Shown here: positions 15,768-23,866 of the stretch, in pieces
Numbering within the stretch: position 1 is the first letter of the stretch
Layout: the number at the start of each line of letters is the position of its first letter
Source: RGIG4708 sp045633845
Lineage (GTDB): Bacteria > Bacillota > Clostridia > UMGS1810
Reading direction: 5' to 3'
Assembly (NCBI GenBank): GCA_045633845.1
Contig: JAZQZC010000018.1
Coordinates: 1-35,152, forward strand
DNA length: 35,152 nt
Translations under genes and position numbers: made by a program
Notes under the pieces: model-generated
What the model saw: the letters and a program-made list of their open reading frames with translations, nothing else
Databases searched by the model: none
Told to the model about the DNA's origin: nothing

Positions 15768-17201
15768 TTACATACAATAGAAATTATACTTAGGCAAATT
15801 ATGGGGTGCATCCTGGAGAGGATTTTCCTGCAATGGTTTTGCAAGAATATTTTTTCGCGGAGTAATGGGGTTTTCCATCAGCACATATCGCACACAGTCG
15901 TAAATGTGGTCCTCCGACTGCGTGTCAATATCCTCCACGTTTGTGCTGTCGTATACAAGGGCGGGGATTGTGCGTATAAAATGCTTGCAGGTATTAAATA
16001 CGTACATCATAGGTATGCCGCTACTGTCAAATGCAAGCCTGTAGTGATATTGCATTTTTCCGGGCAGCCGCTCGTGGTCACCCATATTAAAAAACACACC
16101 CTCCCGCGCCATCATATCTTCAATTGATTGCCCTGTTTCGGCCTTTGCAATTGCAGGATCGGCAATCCCATATATTTTTTTACCCTTAAGGTTTGGATGC
16201 TCGTTTTCCATTTGCTTTATTTTGCCTGCAATTTCCTGCGGGGTGTAGCGTACACCCTCATCTGCATTTTCGGTGCAGCCGTAAAGCTCCGCAACAACAT
16301 AAACACGTCCGTCGTGGTCTACGGCAATCCATTCTACCGCAAAGGGCTTTGAGTAGCCAAAGTCAAAGCCGCGGTATATTTTCCACTCCTTTGGTACAGC
16401 AAAAGGCTCTATAACGTGAGTAAATTGCCTGTCGCCATAGTGAGCAGGGTCGTTTTTCCATTCCGAAAACACCTGCCCGCAAAAGCTGTCCCAGTCGCCG
16501 TAGAGCAGAGCATTGCGCTCTTTTTCGGGCAGCATAGAAAGGTTTGCAAGGTAGTTTGGGTCGTTGCGGAGCAGCTCCTGATTGTCAAAAACCGTAGACG
16601 GCACAAAAATACGGTTTCGGGTGACAGTAAGCAGCTTTCCGTCGGGCTGTGCAACATTCATTTCGGTCTTTATGGGTGTAAGGGGCGGAGCGGCTGTTAT
16701 AAACCGCTCCTTTACCCAAGCATGACCTATTCCGCCGGGGTTTGTTGTGGCGCGTATGTACACCCTTGTGCCGCTGCCCGACGGGCGGTTACGTGAAAAC
16801 ATATACGAATACTCGTCCCACGTAAAATGGGTAAGCTCGTCAAATGCAATAAAGTCGTAGCGCTTTCCCTGATAGTTTATGCGGTCCTTTGTGTGCTGCA
16901 TTGCACCAAAATATATTTTTGCACCGCTTGGAAAAAGCCAAAAATGCTTGCTGTCGTTGTACTTTGCTTTTGGGTAAGCCCGGGAGTATAAATCACGGCT
17001 TCTGTCTATAAGCTCGGATAGCTGCGGATATGTTTTACGCAGTATCAGAGCGCGGTAATGGGGAATGTGCACCTGACGGAGCGCTTCGGTCAGCAGCGCG
17101 TCCGATTTTCCTCCGCCTGCCGCACCTCCGTAAAGTGCCTCATATTCCCCCCGTGACTGAAATACTGCCTGTTTTTGCTGAGGTGTCCATATTGTTTTCA
17201 T
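15768..17201 (-). CDS. Phage terminase large subunit
   Basis: A 477-aa DNA-packaging motor. The ATPase domain has Walker A GGAAGGGKS (K32) and Walker B DFIAFDE, with a TTNPGG coupling motif. The C-terminal RNase H-like nuclease keeps its acidic residues (FDFGYSKP, GIADPA, DHIYDCVRY). Both activities therefore look intact. The start at 17201 was chosen because ATG lies one base after the TerS stop and follows GGAGAAG. A longer frame up to 17297 only overlaps TerS. A portal would normally be encoded downstream, but a lipoprotein gene is found there instead. Confidence 0.93.
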   Translation of the reverse strand: MKTIWTPQQKQAVFQSRGEYEALYGGAAGGGKSDALLTEALRQVHIPHYRALILRKTYPQLSELIDRSRDLYSRAYPKAKYNDSKHFWLFPSGAKIYFGAMQHTKDRINYQGKRYDFIAFDELTHFTWDEYSYMFSRNRPSGSGTRVYIRATTNPGGIGHAWVKERFITAAPPLTPIKTEMNVAQPDGKLLTVTRNRIFVPSTVFDNQELLRNDPNYLANLSMLPEKERNALLYGDWDSFCGQVFSEWKNDPAHYGDRQFTHVIEPFAVPKEWKIYRGFDFGYSKPFAVEWIAVDHDGRVYVVAELYGCTENADEGVRYTPQEIAGKIKQMENEHPNLKGKKIYGIADPAIAKAETGQSIEDMMAREGVFFNMGDHERLPGKMQYHYRLAFDSSGIPMMYVFNTCKHFIRTIPALVYDSTNVEDIDTQSEDHIYDCVRYVLMENPITPRKNILAKPLQENPLQDAPHNLPKYNFYCM

Positions 17202-17202
17202 A

Positions 17203-17595
17203 TCAATCTTCTCCGCTGTCGTTATCCTCATTTCTGTCCTCCAATGTATCCTCATCAATGTCACCAAGAATAATAATGCCGCACTCGTCGTCATCATTCT
17301 GGCTGTCGTTGCCCGTAAAGCTCATATGTATGTCTTTTATGTCCTTAAGGGTGGACACAAGCTGCTTGAGCCCCATTTTGTCTATCATACCGTCAATTAT
17401 TTCGATATTTTCTTTTTCTTCGATACATTCGCTGACAGGCTTTTTCAGGTCAAAGTCGTATTCTACATTTTTTGTGCGTTCTTTTGTTTTTACAACGCAC
17501 CTGTCAATTTCGTCAATTGACTTTTCTATTTTTTCAAGCAGCTTGTCGCTTATTTGTAAAATACGATCCTCTCTTGATTCGGGAGTATTATTCAT
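17203..17595 (-). CDS. Probable phage terminase small subunit
   Basis: A 130-aa protein starting MNNTPESREDRILQISDKLLEKIEK. It is helical and acidic, with GLKQLVSTLKDIKDIHMSF in the middle and an Asp/Glu-rich tail. Similar short proteins sit immediately before TerL in clostridial phages and are annotated as small terminases, which recognise DNA and regulate the motor. The start overlaps the 94-aa gene by 8 bases, and the stop is one base from the TerL start. The call rests mainly on position and general sequence resemblance. No helix-turn-helix is obvious. Confidence 0.6.
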   Translation of the reverse strand: MNNTPESREDRILQISDKLLEKIEKSIDEIDRCVVKTKERTKNVEYDFDLKKPVSECIEEKENIEIIDGMIDKMGLKQLVSTLKDIKDIHMSFTGNDSQNDDDECGIIILGDIDEDTLEDRNEDNDSGED

Positions 17596-17872
17596 TAAGC
17601 TCCTCAGCGCCCGATTTAGCAGACAATTCCATCTGATACTGTGCGCTCTCGCCGTCCTGAATTTGTGAGTTGTCAAGTGCGATTGCGTATTTGCGCGGAA
17701 TTTTTACCTCTTTGCCTCTGGGCACAATCATCCCCACACCATTAACACCAACAAACACATCGTCCTTGTATCTGTCGTTGTCTTTAAACAGCTTTACTGT
17801 AACAAGCTCGTTGTAGTAAGCGTTTTCCTGCTCCAATGTTTCAAATTTTTTTGTTGTTTTAGCTTTAGCCAT
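17588..17872 (-). CDS. Small phage head-associated protein (94 aa)
   Basis: A 94-aa protein with VTVKLFKDNDRYKDDVFVGVNGVGMIVPRGKEVKIPRKYAIALDNS. I recall this pattern from short genes next to N4-gp56-type capsid genes in clostridial phages. The function is unassigned, and a capsid decoration or maturation role is possible. It starts 25 bases after the capsid gene and overlaps the TerS start by 8 bases, so it belongs to the same coupled operon. Confidence 0.65.
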   Translation of the reverse strand: MAKAKTTKKFETLEQENAYYNELVTVKLFKDNDRYKDDVFVGVNGVGMIVPRGKEVKIPRKYAIALDNSQIQDGESAQYQMELSAKSGAEELNE

Positions 17873-17897
17873 AATTATTTCCTCCGTTTTAATTTAA

Positions 17898-18848
17898 TTA
17901 AGCACCAAAAGTAGATGCGCTTTCAATTCTGATCATATAGTTTTCAACAAGTCGCTCTGCAGTCTTTACAGCCTTCCAGCCTGCAGTTGCTCTCTGGTTG
18001 AGCGGGTCTGCAGTTCCGCCTGAGCCAAGCTGCTTAACAATTGTTTTGAGTCCGCCGCCCGTAACCTCGGTTACGCCGTAGGCGTTTGCGCCGAGTACAA
18101 GTGTTGAGTATACGGTTGTGTCGCCGGCAAAGGTTTTTGCTTCGGTGGTTTCTACAAATCTTACACCGCCGATTTTGCCTATTTCGCCTTCAAAAAGCTC
18201 GGTTGTTGCAGCATATTTGTGTGCTTCAATCCACTCCTCGTCTCTCATAAGGTCGTATGCAACATCAGGGTGAATAATTGCAACGTAGCTGCCGTCAATT
18301 TTGGGCGCATTCTGAGTTTTGAGGAACCTTGCAGCCTTGTAAATATCGTCAACTGTAAGCTTGCAGTCTGCAGTGATTGAGCTTCGCGCACTTACACCGC
18401 CTGAGTACATTACGTTTGTACCGCCGTTTATAACCTCTCTTGTAATAGCGTCAAGAGTGCTGCCTGCCTGATTGCCCAAAAGCTTTGTTGTTTCGACAAG
18501 AGTGTTGTCAATGCTTGTGAGCATAAGAAGGTCGGAGAGTGTTACGTAGTAGCCGTATTCAGCAACGCTCGATGTAAGGCTTGTAACAGAGAGTGTACCG
18601 CCGCTTGGTGTAACACCCTCGGTAAGAGCAGTTGTTGCTTTGTCAAATGGCACAAATCTGCGGAAGTTTATTGTTTTGCCGCCGTTTTTTGGAATGTTGT
18701 GCTTCTGTCCAAACTGGTCGTGCACAAGGTTCGGCTTTGCGTTGTCAATAAGATAATCGCTGTAATATGTTTTCATTTCTGCCGAAAGTGATGTGGTTGT
18801 GTTTGGGTTTGCATCAAATAATGTAAGATTAAGTTCAAAATTTTTCAT
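17898..18848 (-). CDS. Major capsid protein, N4-gp56 family
   Basis: A 316-aa capsid protein. The N-terminus ends in LIDNAKPNLVHDQFGQKHNIPKNGG and is followed by KTINFRRF, LTEGVTPSG and YGYYVTLSDLL, the pattern of the N4-gp56 family of HK97-fold coat proteins. Further family signs are IHPDVAYDLMRD, the GEIGKIGGVRFVET loop and a C-terminal VKTAERLVENYMIRIES. The length is within the family range and the frame is unbroken. It follows the scaffold gene by 18 bases with an SD. In a virion it would form the icosahedral shell, assembling around the scaffold before DNA is pumped in through a portal. Confidence 0.88.
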   Translation of the reverse strand: MKNFELNLTLFDANPNTTTSLSAEMKTYYSDYLIDNAKPNLVHDQFGQKHNIPKNGGKTINFRRFVPFDKATTALTEGVTPSGGTLSVTSLTSSVAEYGYYVTLSDLLMLTSIDNTLVETTKLLGNQAGSTLDAITREVINGGTNVMYSGGVSARSSITADCKLTVDDIYKAARFLKTQNAPKIDGSYVAIIHPDVAYDLMRDEEWIEAHKYAATTELFEGEIGKIGGVRFVETTEAKTFAGDTTVYSTLVLGANAYGVTEVTGGGLKTIVKQLGSGGTADPLNQRATAGWKAVKTAERLVENYMIRIESASTFGA

Positions 18849-18866
18849 ATTATATCTCCTTTATAA

Positions 18867-19664
18867 TTAAAATGTAATTGTTTCGCCCATTGCCGCGCGC
18901 TTTGCAATTTGTGCACGCTGCTCGGGAGTGAGCTTTGACACGTCTGTTTTAACAAGTGCCGGGCTCTGTGCCGACAGGCCGTTTTCAACAGGGCGGCCAG
19001 CTACAGAAAGAAGGCGCTCAGTTGTCTGCTTTTCGGCTTCCATAGCACTTTTGTTTTTGATTGCTTCAATAATATCTGCGTGGTGAACAACCTCGTATGC
19101 AGTTTTCATATCAACACCGCTGCGGAGTAACTCAATAAATTTTGCATTTGCAATTTCTGCGCTGATGTCAAAATCGGGGTATGCTTTTGCAATTTCTTCC
19201 GATTCGTCATACCATTTTTTAACCTGCTCCTGCATTTTGTGCTGCTGAGCTTTTTCCTGCTCAAGTGCTTTGTAATACTGATTTTCTTTTTCGAGATTTT
19301 TGATGTATCTGTAATTTTGTACATCCATACCCTTTTCTTTGGCATTGTCGCTTATAAGGGCATCGTCATCTGCAACCTTTTTGGTAAGAGCCTCCAGGTC
19401 GTTTTTGTCAACCTTGTATCTGTCTGCCAAAACCTCAATAATTTCTTCAAGCTTAGCAAGCTTGCCTTTAAGAGCCTCGTTTCCTTTTAGTCTTTTGGAA
19501 ATGATTTCCTTGATTTTTGCTGCGTACAAATCCTTGTACTCGCCTTTGATAAGGGCTTCAAATTCAGCTTTTTTGTCTGACTTCTGCTTTTCGGCAGGTT
19601 TGTTTTCGGAAATTTCGACTTTTTCTTTTTCGTCAAACAAATCAAGTTTAAAATTGTTTTTCAT
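18867..19664 (-). CDS. Phage capsid scaffolding-type protein
   Basis: A 265-aa, highly charged, helical protein (residues about 25-185 mostly coiled coil) rich in Lys, Glu and Ala. It includes EFEALIKGEYKDLYAAKIKE and ends with TPEQRAQIAKRAAMGETITF. Composition, length and position directly before the capsid gene identify it as the scaffold that guides procapsid assembly. It is the first gene of the head operon. The SD AAGGAG lies upstream of ATG. No strong sigma-A promoter is seen above it, but a GC-rich, hairpin-forming element lies at 19717-19800. Confidence 0.78.
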   Translation of the reverse strand: MKNNFKLDLFDEKEKVEISENKPAEKQKSDKKAEFEALIKGEYKDLYAAKIKEIISKRLKGNEALKGKLAKLEEIIEVLADRYKVDKNDLEALTKKVADDDALISDNAKEKGMDVQNYRYIKNLEKENQYYKALEQEKAQQHKMQEQVKKWYDESEEIAKAYPDFDISAEIANAKFIELLRSGVDMKTAYEVVHHADIIEAIKNKSAMEAEKQTTERLLSVAGRPVENGLSAQSPALVKTDVSKLTPEQRAQIAKRAAMGETITF

Positions 19665-19716
19665 TTTTGTTTTTCTCCTTTTCTGTTTTTACAAAATTAT
19701 GAAATATTAAAATTTA

Positions 19717-19800
19717 GGGGTGCTTGGTTACACCCTTGCCGGCATCAAGCGGTCTTTCCCGCGGGTCAGGTGCGATGAGCTCTTGTCGCGACCTAATACC
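19717..19800 (-). promoter_or_regulatory. GC-rich multi-hairpin leader element before the capsid operon
   Basis: An 84-bp GC-rich block in otherwise AT-rich DNA. Four adjacent hairpins can form: 19768-19775 with 19786-19794 (8 bp, one bulge), 19749-19752 with 19759-19762, 19735-19738 with 19746-19749, and 19718-19722 with 19731-19735. The loop of the last could also pair with GCTTG of the second. It ends 52 bases before the scaffold ATG, so a 5'-leader RNA on the minus strand is the simplest reading. The rest of the 312-bp gap holds only AT-rich sequence and the plus-strand promoter. Confidence 0.5.
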
Positions 19801-19902
19801 ATTATAAATAATTTAAAATGCCTGTTTCGCCAACCAAAATTGCAAAAAATGAAAAATTTTAAAAAATTTTATTACCATTATGTAAAAAAACTTCCATATT
19901 AA

Positions 19903-19931
19903 TTGAAACTGACATGAATTTCTGATATAAT
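19903..19931 (+). promoter_or_regulatory. Promoter for the SLH/glycosidase gene
   Basis: TTGAAA (19903-19908), 17 bases, TATAAT (19926-19931). The start codon at 19977 is 45 bases downstream. Confidence 0.75.
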
Positions 19932-19976
19932 TACCAGGTTGATAAATATAAATAAACTATGGAAGGTTATAATAAA

Positions 19977-22505
19977 ATGAAATTTAAAAGAATAACAGTT
20001 ATAGCATTAATAATATGTATGATAACAACAACTGCACTTGCCTCGGTTTTGGGTAGCGAAACATATTCTGCATTAAAGGTGGAGGTTGCAAAGGGTACAA
20101 CATATGTAAACAATGTGTTTATAAGCGACCAGAGCGGAGTTGGTAAGCAGAGCGAAAACTACTATATATATGAGCCAAACGACGGCATAGTTCCCATAAT
20201 TGCCAACGACACATACATCTACGGCAAAACCAAGGTTTCGCAAATGGCACAAAAGCTGCAAAATCAGGGCTTGTACCCTATAATGGTTATGAATGGTGAC
20301 TTTTTTTCGCTGCAGACAGGTGTTCAGATGGGCAATCAGGTGGTTGACGGAGTTGTTGTAACCAAAGATTCAAGCGGTCAGGACGCTCTTGGTATCAGAG
20401 AGGACGGCACCGCATTTATGTCGTGGCTGCAAATTAACACAAAGCTTACTGTCGGCGACAAAACCTTTGCAATAGAAAATGTTAACAAGTACCCGCAACC
20501 ATACTCTATATATCTGCTTACCGATGAGTTTGCCGCTACTACCAAAAGCGAAAAACCGTCCTATAATGTAGTAATAGGGCAATTGTCGGGTGATATGACA
20601 GTTAATACTGATGTAACAGGCGTTGTGGAAGAGATAATTGAAGCTGACGGCGAAATAGATATTCCAAAAGGTAAAATTGTTTTGTGCGTGGACAAAACAA
20701 TCGCTGCCGACAAAATGGAAAATATCAAGCTCCTTAAGGTGGGCGATGAGGTAACAATAAAAAATAGCGCCGAGGGCGATGCACGATGGAGAGAGTGTAA
20801 ATACATTCAGGGCTCAATAGGCGGCAGGCTGATAAAAAACGGCGAAATTCAGGATGTTGACCAGACGGCATCGCCGCGCAGTGCAGTTGGTATAACAGAG
20901 GACGGCAAAATTATTTTTTACACAATAGACGGCAGACAAAGCGGCCACAGCTACGGCATAAGGCTCAAAACCCTGTCAAAAAGGCTGCTCGAGCTTGGCT
21001 GCACTGATGCAATCAATTTTGACGGTGGCGGCTCTACCGCAATAGTGGGCAAATACCCGGGGTATGACAACATTGAGCTTCTCAACAAGCCCTCCGACGG
21101 CAGTGAGAGAGCAGTTGCAACATTTATTGCACTTATGAATACCCGCGAGGCAACAGGAGTTCCAAGCAGGCTCCATTTGTCACCATACGGCGGCAATTAC
21201 CTTTCGGGCACAACACAAAAGTTTATTGTTTCGGCAACCGACCAAAATGACCACCCCGCAAAATTTGACGGCGAGGTAACATATTCGTCAAGCGGCAGCA
21301 GCTACACCTCAACCGACGGAACGGCAGTTCTTTCGGGCAACGGCAATGTAACAGTTACCGCAGCAAGCGGCGACCTTAAGGGCAGCACAACCGTTACTGT
21401 TTTTTCAACCCCCGACAGCATAAGCTTTTACAATAAGGATACCAAAAAGGCGGTAACCTCTCTTAATGTGTCGAGCGGCGAAAGCATAAAGCTAGGCGCA
21501 AATGCAATGGTTGGCAGCAAAACTCTTGTTGCAGACGACAGCTGCTTTAGCTGGAGCGCAGATGAGACAATCGGTACCATAACGGCAGATGGTACATTTA
21601 CCGCGTCGCAGGTTTCGGGTGGCGGCAAAATTACCGTTACGGCAGGCAACAAAACCGCAGTTCTTCCTGTTACCGTAACAGGAGACAAATATGCCGCATA
21701 CACCAATGCGGAGTTTGCAAGCGACAGTGATAATATATATGTAACACTTGTTTCCAAAAGCGGCATAAACGTACAAAAAGAAAATATCAGCATAACCGTT
21801 GACGGCGAGCCTGCAGAGTTTGAGTATAAGGACAATGTGGCTACAATAAGCCGCACCAGCGAAAATATGGCAAAGGTAATAATTGCGTACACAAACTCTA
21901 TGAATATGCGCTCAATCCACACCTACACCGCAGAGGGTGCAGCTTTTGTCAATAATTTTGTTGATATGGCAGGGCACTGGAGCGAAAGGGTTGTTGCTTA
22001 TATGAACAACAAAGGCGTTGTAAACGGATTGCCAAACAGTGACGGAACCTTTAGCTTTAACCCCGATAACAATATGACACGGTACGAATTTGCAGTAATG
22101 ACCGCAAATTATATGGGTATAGAAGTGAGCGACTTTGAGAGCGTACAGCTTGCTTTTGACGATGCAGCGGCAATTCCCGACTGGGCAGTAAACCAAATCA
22201 AGCTGCTTGTAAATACAGGTATTATGAACGGCAAAACCAACCCCGACGGCACAGTGACATTTTCGGGCACCGACAATATCACCAGGGCAGAGGCGGTTGC
22301 AGTTCTCGGCAGAGTGTTTGGCGAATCTCTCGATACAAAGGAAATGAGCTATTCAGACTTTGACTCGGTGCCAAGCTGGGCAGCAGACGGATTTGTGACA
22401 ATGATAAGTATGGATGTTATGTCGGGCTACGATGACGGCACCTTAAAGCCTGACAAAAAAATAACAAGAGCCGAAGCCGCAAAACTTATGTATGGCATAT
22501 ATTAA
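19977..22505 (+). CDS. Secreted phosphodiester glycosidase with Ig-like and SLH domains
   Basis: An 842-aa exported protein. Order: signal peptide (residues 1-23), a NAGPA/DUF2233 phosphodiester glycosidase domain (about 60-390), a Big_2-like Ig region (about 395-560), a linker, and three SLH repeats (about 660-842). The glycosidase domain shows VMNGDFFS, RSAVGITEDGKIIFYTIDGR and the hallmark NFDGGGSTAI. SLH repeats bind pyruvylated secondary wall polymer, so the enzyme is displayed on the cell surface. The family removes sugars linked through a phosphodiester, for example from wall polymers or capsules, but the substrate here is unknown. ATG 19977 was chosen over 19959 because the SD GGAAGG lies between them. 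Confidence 0.9.
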   Translation: MKFKRITVIALIICMITTTALASVLGSETYSALKVEVAKGTTYVNNVFISDQSGVGKQSENYYIYEPNDGIVPIIANDTYIYGKTKVSQMAQKLQNQGLYPIMVMNGDFFSLQTGVQMGNQVVDGVVVTKDSSGQDALGIREDGTAFMSWLQINTKLTVGDKTFAIENVNKYPQPYSIYLLTDEFAATTKSEKPSYNVVIGQLSGDMTVNTDVTGVVEEIIEADGEIDIPKGKIVLCVDKTIAADKMENIKLLKVGDEVTIKNSAEGDARWRECKYIQGSIGGRLIKNGEIQDVDQTASPRSAVGITEDGKIIFYTIDGRQSGHSYGIRLKTLSKRLLELGCTDAINFDGGGSTAIVGKYPGYDNIELLNKPSDGSERAVATFIALMNTREATGVPSRLHLSPYGGNYLSGTTQKFIVSATDQNDHPAKFDGEVTYSSSGSSYTSTDGTAVLSGNGNVTVTAASGDLKGSTTVTVFSTPDSISFYNKDTKKAVTSLNVSSGESIKLGANAMVGSKTLVADDSCFSWSADETIGTITADGTFTASQVSGGGKITVTAGNKTAVLPVTVTGDKYAAYTNAEFASDSDNIYVTLVSKSGINVQKENISITVDGEPAEFEYKDNVATISRTSENMAKVIIAYTNSMNMRSIHTYTAEGAAFVNNFVDMAGHWSERVVAYMNNKGVVNGLPNSDGTFSFNPDNNMTRYEFAVMTANYMGIEVSDFESVQLAFDDAAAIPDWAVNQIKLLVNTGIMNGKTNPDGTVTFSGTDNITRAEAVAVLGRVFGESLDTKEMSYSDFDSVPSWAADGFVTMISMDVMSGYDDGTLKPDKKITRAEAAKLMYGIY

Positions 22506-22509
22506 AAGG

Positions 22510-22559
22510 TTGACAATATGTGGTAATTGGGTTATAATATTATCACAAACTTTTGATAA
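22510..22559 (+). promoter_or_regulatory. Promoter and possible operator for the SDR gene
   Basis: TTGACA (22510-22515), 17 bases, TATAAT (22533-22538) match the consensus exactly. A 6-bp inverted repeat (TTATCA, 22540-22545, with TGATAA, 22554-22559) covers the expected transcription start and could bind a repressor, in keeping with substrate control of a sugar-acid gene. Confidence 0.75.
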
Positions 22560-22584
22560 TTTTTAATGCAAAGGAGATATTAAA

Positions 22585-23373
22585 ATGTTCAGATTAGATG
22601 GTAAAATTGCACTTGTAACAGGTGCTTCCTACGGTATCGGTTTTTCTATTGCAAAGGGTATGGCAAATGCCGGTGCTACAATTGTATTTAACGATATCAA
22701 GCAGGAGCTTGTTGACAAAGGTATCGAGGCATACAAAGCCGAAGGTATAGATGCTCACGGCTATGTTTGCGACGTGACCGACGAAGATGCAGTTAACAAT
22801 ATGGTTGCTCAAATCGAAAAAGAAGTTGGCGTTATTGATATCCTTGTTAACAACGCAGGTATTATTAAAAGAATTCCTATGCACGAAATGACCGCTAGCG
22901 AATTCCGCCAGGTTATTGATGTTGACCTTAACGCACCATTTATTGTATCAAAAGCTGTTATCCCTTCAATGATTAAAAAAGGTCACGGCAAAATCATCAA
23001 CATCTGCTCAATGATGTCTGAGCTCGGCCGTGAAACAGTTTCGGCTTATGCAGCAGCTAAGGGCGGTCTTAAAATGCTCACACGTAATATCTGCTCCGAA
23101 TACGGCGAATTCAACATTCAGTGTAATGGTATCGGACCCGGATACATTGCTACACCTCAGACTGCACCTCTTCGTGAAATACAGCCTGATGGTTCAAGAC
23201 ATCCGTTTGATACATTTATCTGTGCAAAAACTCCTGCCGGCAGATGGCTCGATCCTGAAGAGCTTGCAGGCCCTGCAGTGTTCCTTGCATCTGATGCATC
23301 AAATGCAGTTAACGGTCACATTCTTTATGTTGACGGTGGAATACTTGCATATATCGGCAAACAACCTAAATAA
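22585..23373 (+). CDS. SDR dehydrogenase, gluconate 5-dehydrogenase-like
   Basis: A 262-aa classical short-chain dehydrogenase. The cofactor loop is TGASYGIG (12-19), with NNAG (89-92), S142 and the catalytic YAAAK (Y155, K159). The C-terminal PAGRWLDPEELAGPAVFLAS and GHILYVDGGILAYIGKQP strongly resemble the gluconate 5-dehydrogenase / 2-keto-3-deoxygluconate dehydrogenase subgroup, which interconverts 5-ketogluconate and gluconate or related uronate intermediates. No pathway partners (kinase, aldolase, isomerase) lie next to it, so the substrate is tentative. It has its own consensus promoter and terminator, making it monocistronic. Its codon use is more biased than its left neighbour's, suggesting high expression. 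Confidence 0.85.
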   Translation: MFRLDGKIALVTGASYGIGFSIAKGMANAGATIVFNDIKQELVDKGIEAYKAEGIDAHGYVCDVTDEDAVNNMVAQIEKEVGVIDILVNNAGIIKRIPMHEMTASEFRQVIDVDLNAPFIVSKAVIPSMIKKGHGKIINICSMMSELGRETVSAYAAAKGGLKMLTRNICSEYGEFNIQCNGIGPGYIATPQTAPLREIQPDGSRHPFDTFICAKTPAGRWLDPEELAGPAVFLASDASNAVNGHILYVDGGILAYIGKQPK

Positions 23374-23382
23374 AAAATAATC

Positions 23383-23412
23383 GGGTGTCGTTATGACACC
23401 CTTTATTTTTTT
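23383..23412 (+). terminator. Terminator after the SDR gene
   Basis: A 7-bp stem GGGTGTC (23383-23389) with GACACCC (23395-23401), followed by a T-rich tract, 10 bases after the stop codon. Confidence 0.9.
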
Positions 23413-23436
23413 ACTTTGCAAAAAGTCAAAAAATGC

Positions 23437-23465
23437 TTGACATTACCTTTTTGTTGTGATACAAT
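23437..23465 (+). promoter_or_regulatory. Promoter of the rplU operon
   Basis: TTGACA (23437-23442), 17 bases, TACAAT (23460-23465). It lies 91 bases upstream of the rplU start, leaving room for a regulatory leader. Confidence 0.85.
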
Positions 23466-23469
23466 ATAG

Positions 23470-23555
23470 CGGTAACCGCGCAGAATTGGTTAAAAATTGC
23501 ATTTGTTTTGCAATACCATACTCAGGCGAGATTGGATGAGGGAGGTGCTTTTATA
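23470..23555 (+). promoter_or_regulatory. Probable ribosomal protein L21 leader
   Basis: The untranslated leader between the promoter and rplU is followed by a strong GGGAGGTG SD. Firmicutes commonly carry an L21 leader RNA at this place that binds the protein for autoregulation. The GCATTTGTTTTGC section can form a small hairpin. Assignment is by position and general form and has not been checked with a covariance model. Confidence 0.5.
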
Positions 23556-23864
23556 ATGTACGCAGTAATTGAAACAGGCGGCAAGCAGTACAAGGTTGCT
23601 GAAGGCGATGTTCTTTTTATCGAAAAGCTCGATGTAGAAGAAGGTGCTGCTGTTAAGTTTGACAAGGTTCTTGCTATCGGCGGTGATGAAACCGTTATCG
23701 GTACACCTGTTGTTGAAGGTGCATCAGTAGACGCTAAATGTGTTGAAAACGGCAAGGCAAAAAAGATTATTGTTTTCAAATATAAACCTAAAAAGGGTTA
23801 TAAAAAGAAACAGGGTCACAGACAGCCTTACACAAAGGTTGTAATTGAAAAAATCAACGCGTAA
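23556..23864 (+). CDS. rplU: 50S ribosomal protein L21
   Basis: A 102-aa ribosomal protein with the family start MYAVIETGGKQYKVAEGDVLFIEKL and the basic C-terminus KYKPKKGYKKKQGHRQPYTKVVIEKI. It binds 23S rRNA in the large subunit. The start at 23556 follows an ideal SD. An in-frame upstream extension to 23508 is leader RNA. It is first in the rplU-prp-rpmA operon. Confidence 0.98.
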   Translation: MYAVIETGGKQYKVAEGDVLFIEKLDVEEGAAVKFDKVLAIGGDETVIGTPVVEGASVDAKCVENGKAKKIIVFKYKPKKGYKKKQGHRQPYTKVVIEKINA

Positions 23865-23866
23865 TT

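Noticed and set aside
15345..16127. 260-aa plus-strand ORF antisense to the lipoprotein and terminase genes
   Set aside because: It is a shadow of two well-supported minus-strand genes, with a low-complexity Ser/Cys composition typical of antisense frames.
19717..19800. Assignment of the GC-rich element as a twister ribozyme
   Set aside because: CCTAATAC and CAAGC words are present on the plus strand, but a proper P4 stem and the conserved GCC pairing partner after the cleavage motif could not be found. Kept only as an unassigned structured element.
9709..19800. att sites or a tRNA insertion point for the phage block
   Set aside because: No tRNA gene, integrase or direct repeat pair at the block borders could be identified by eye.
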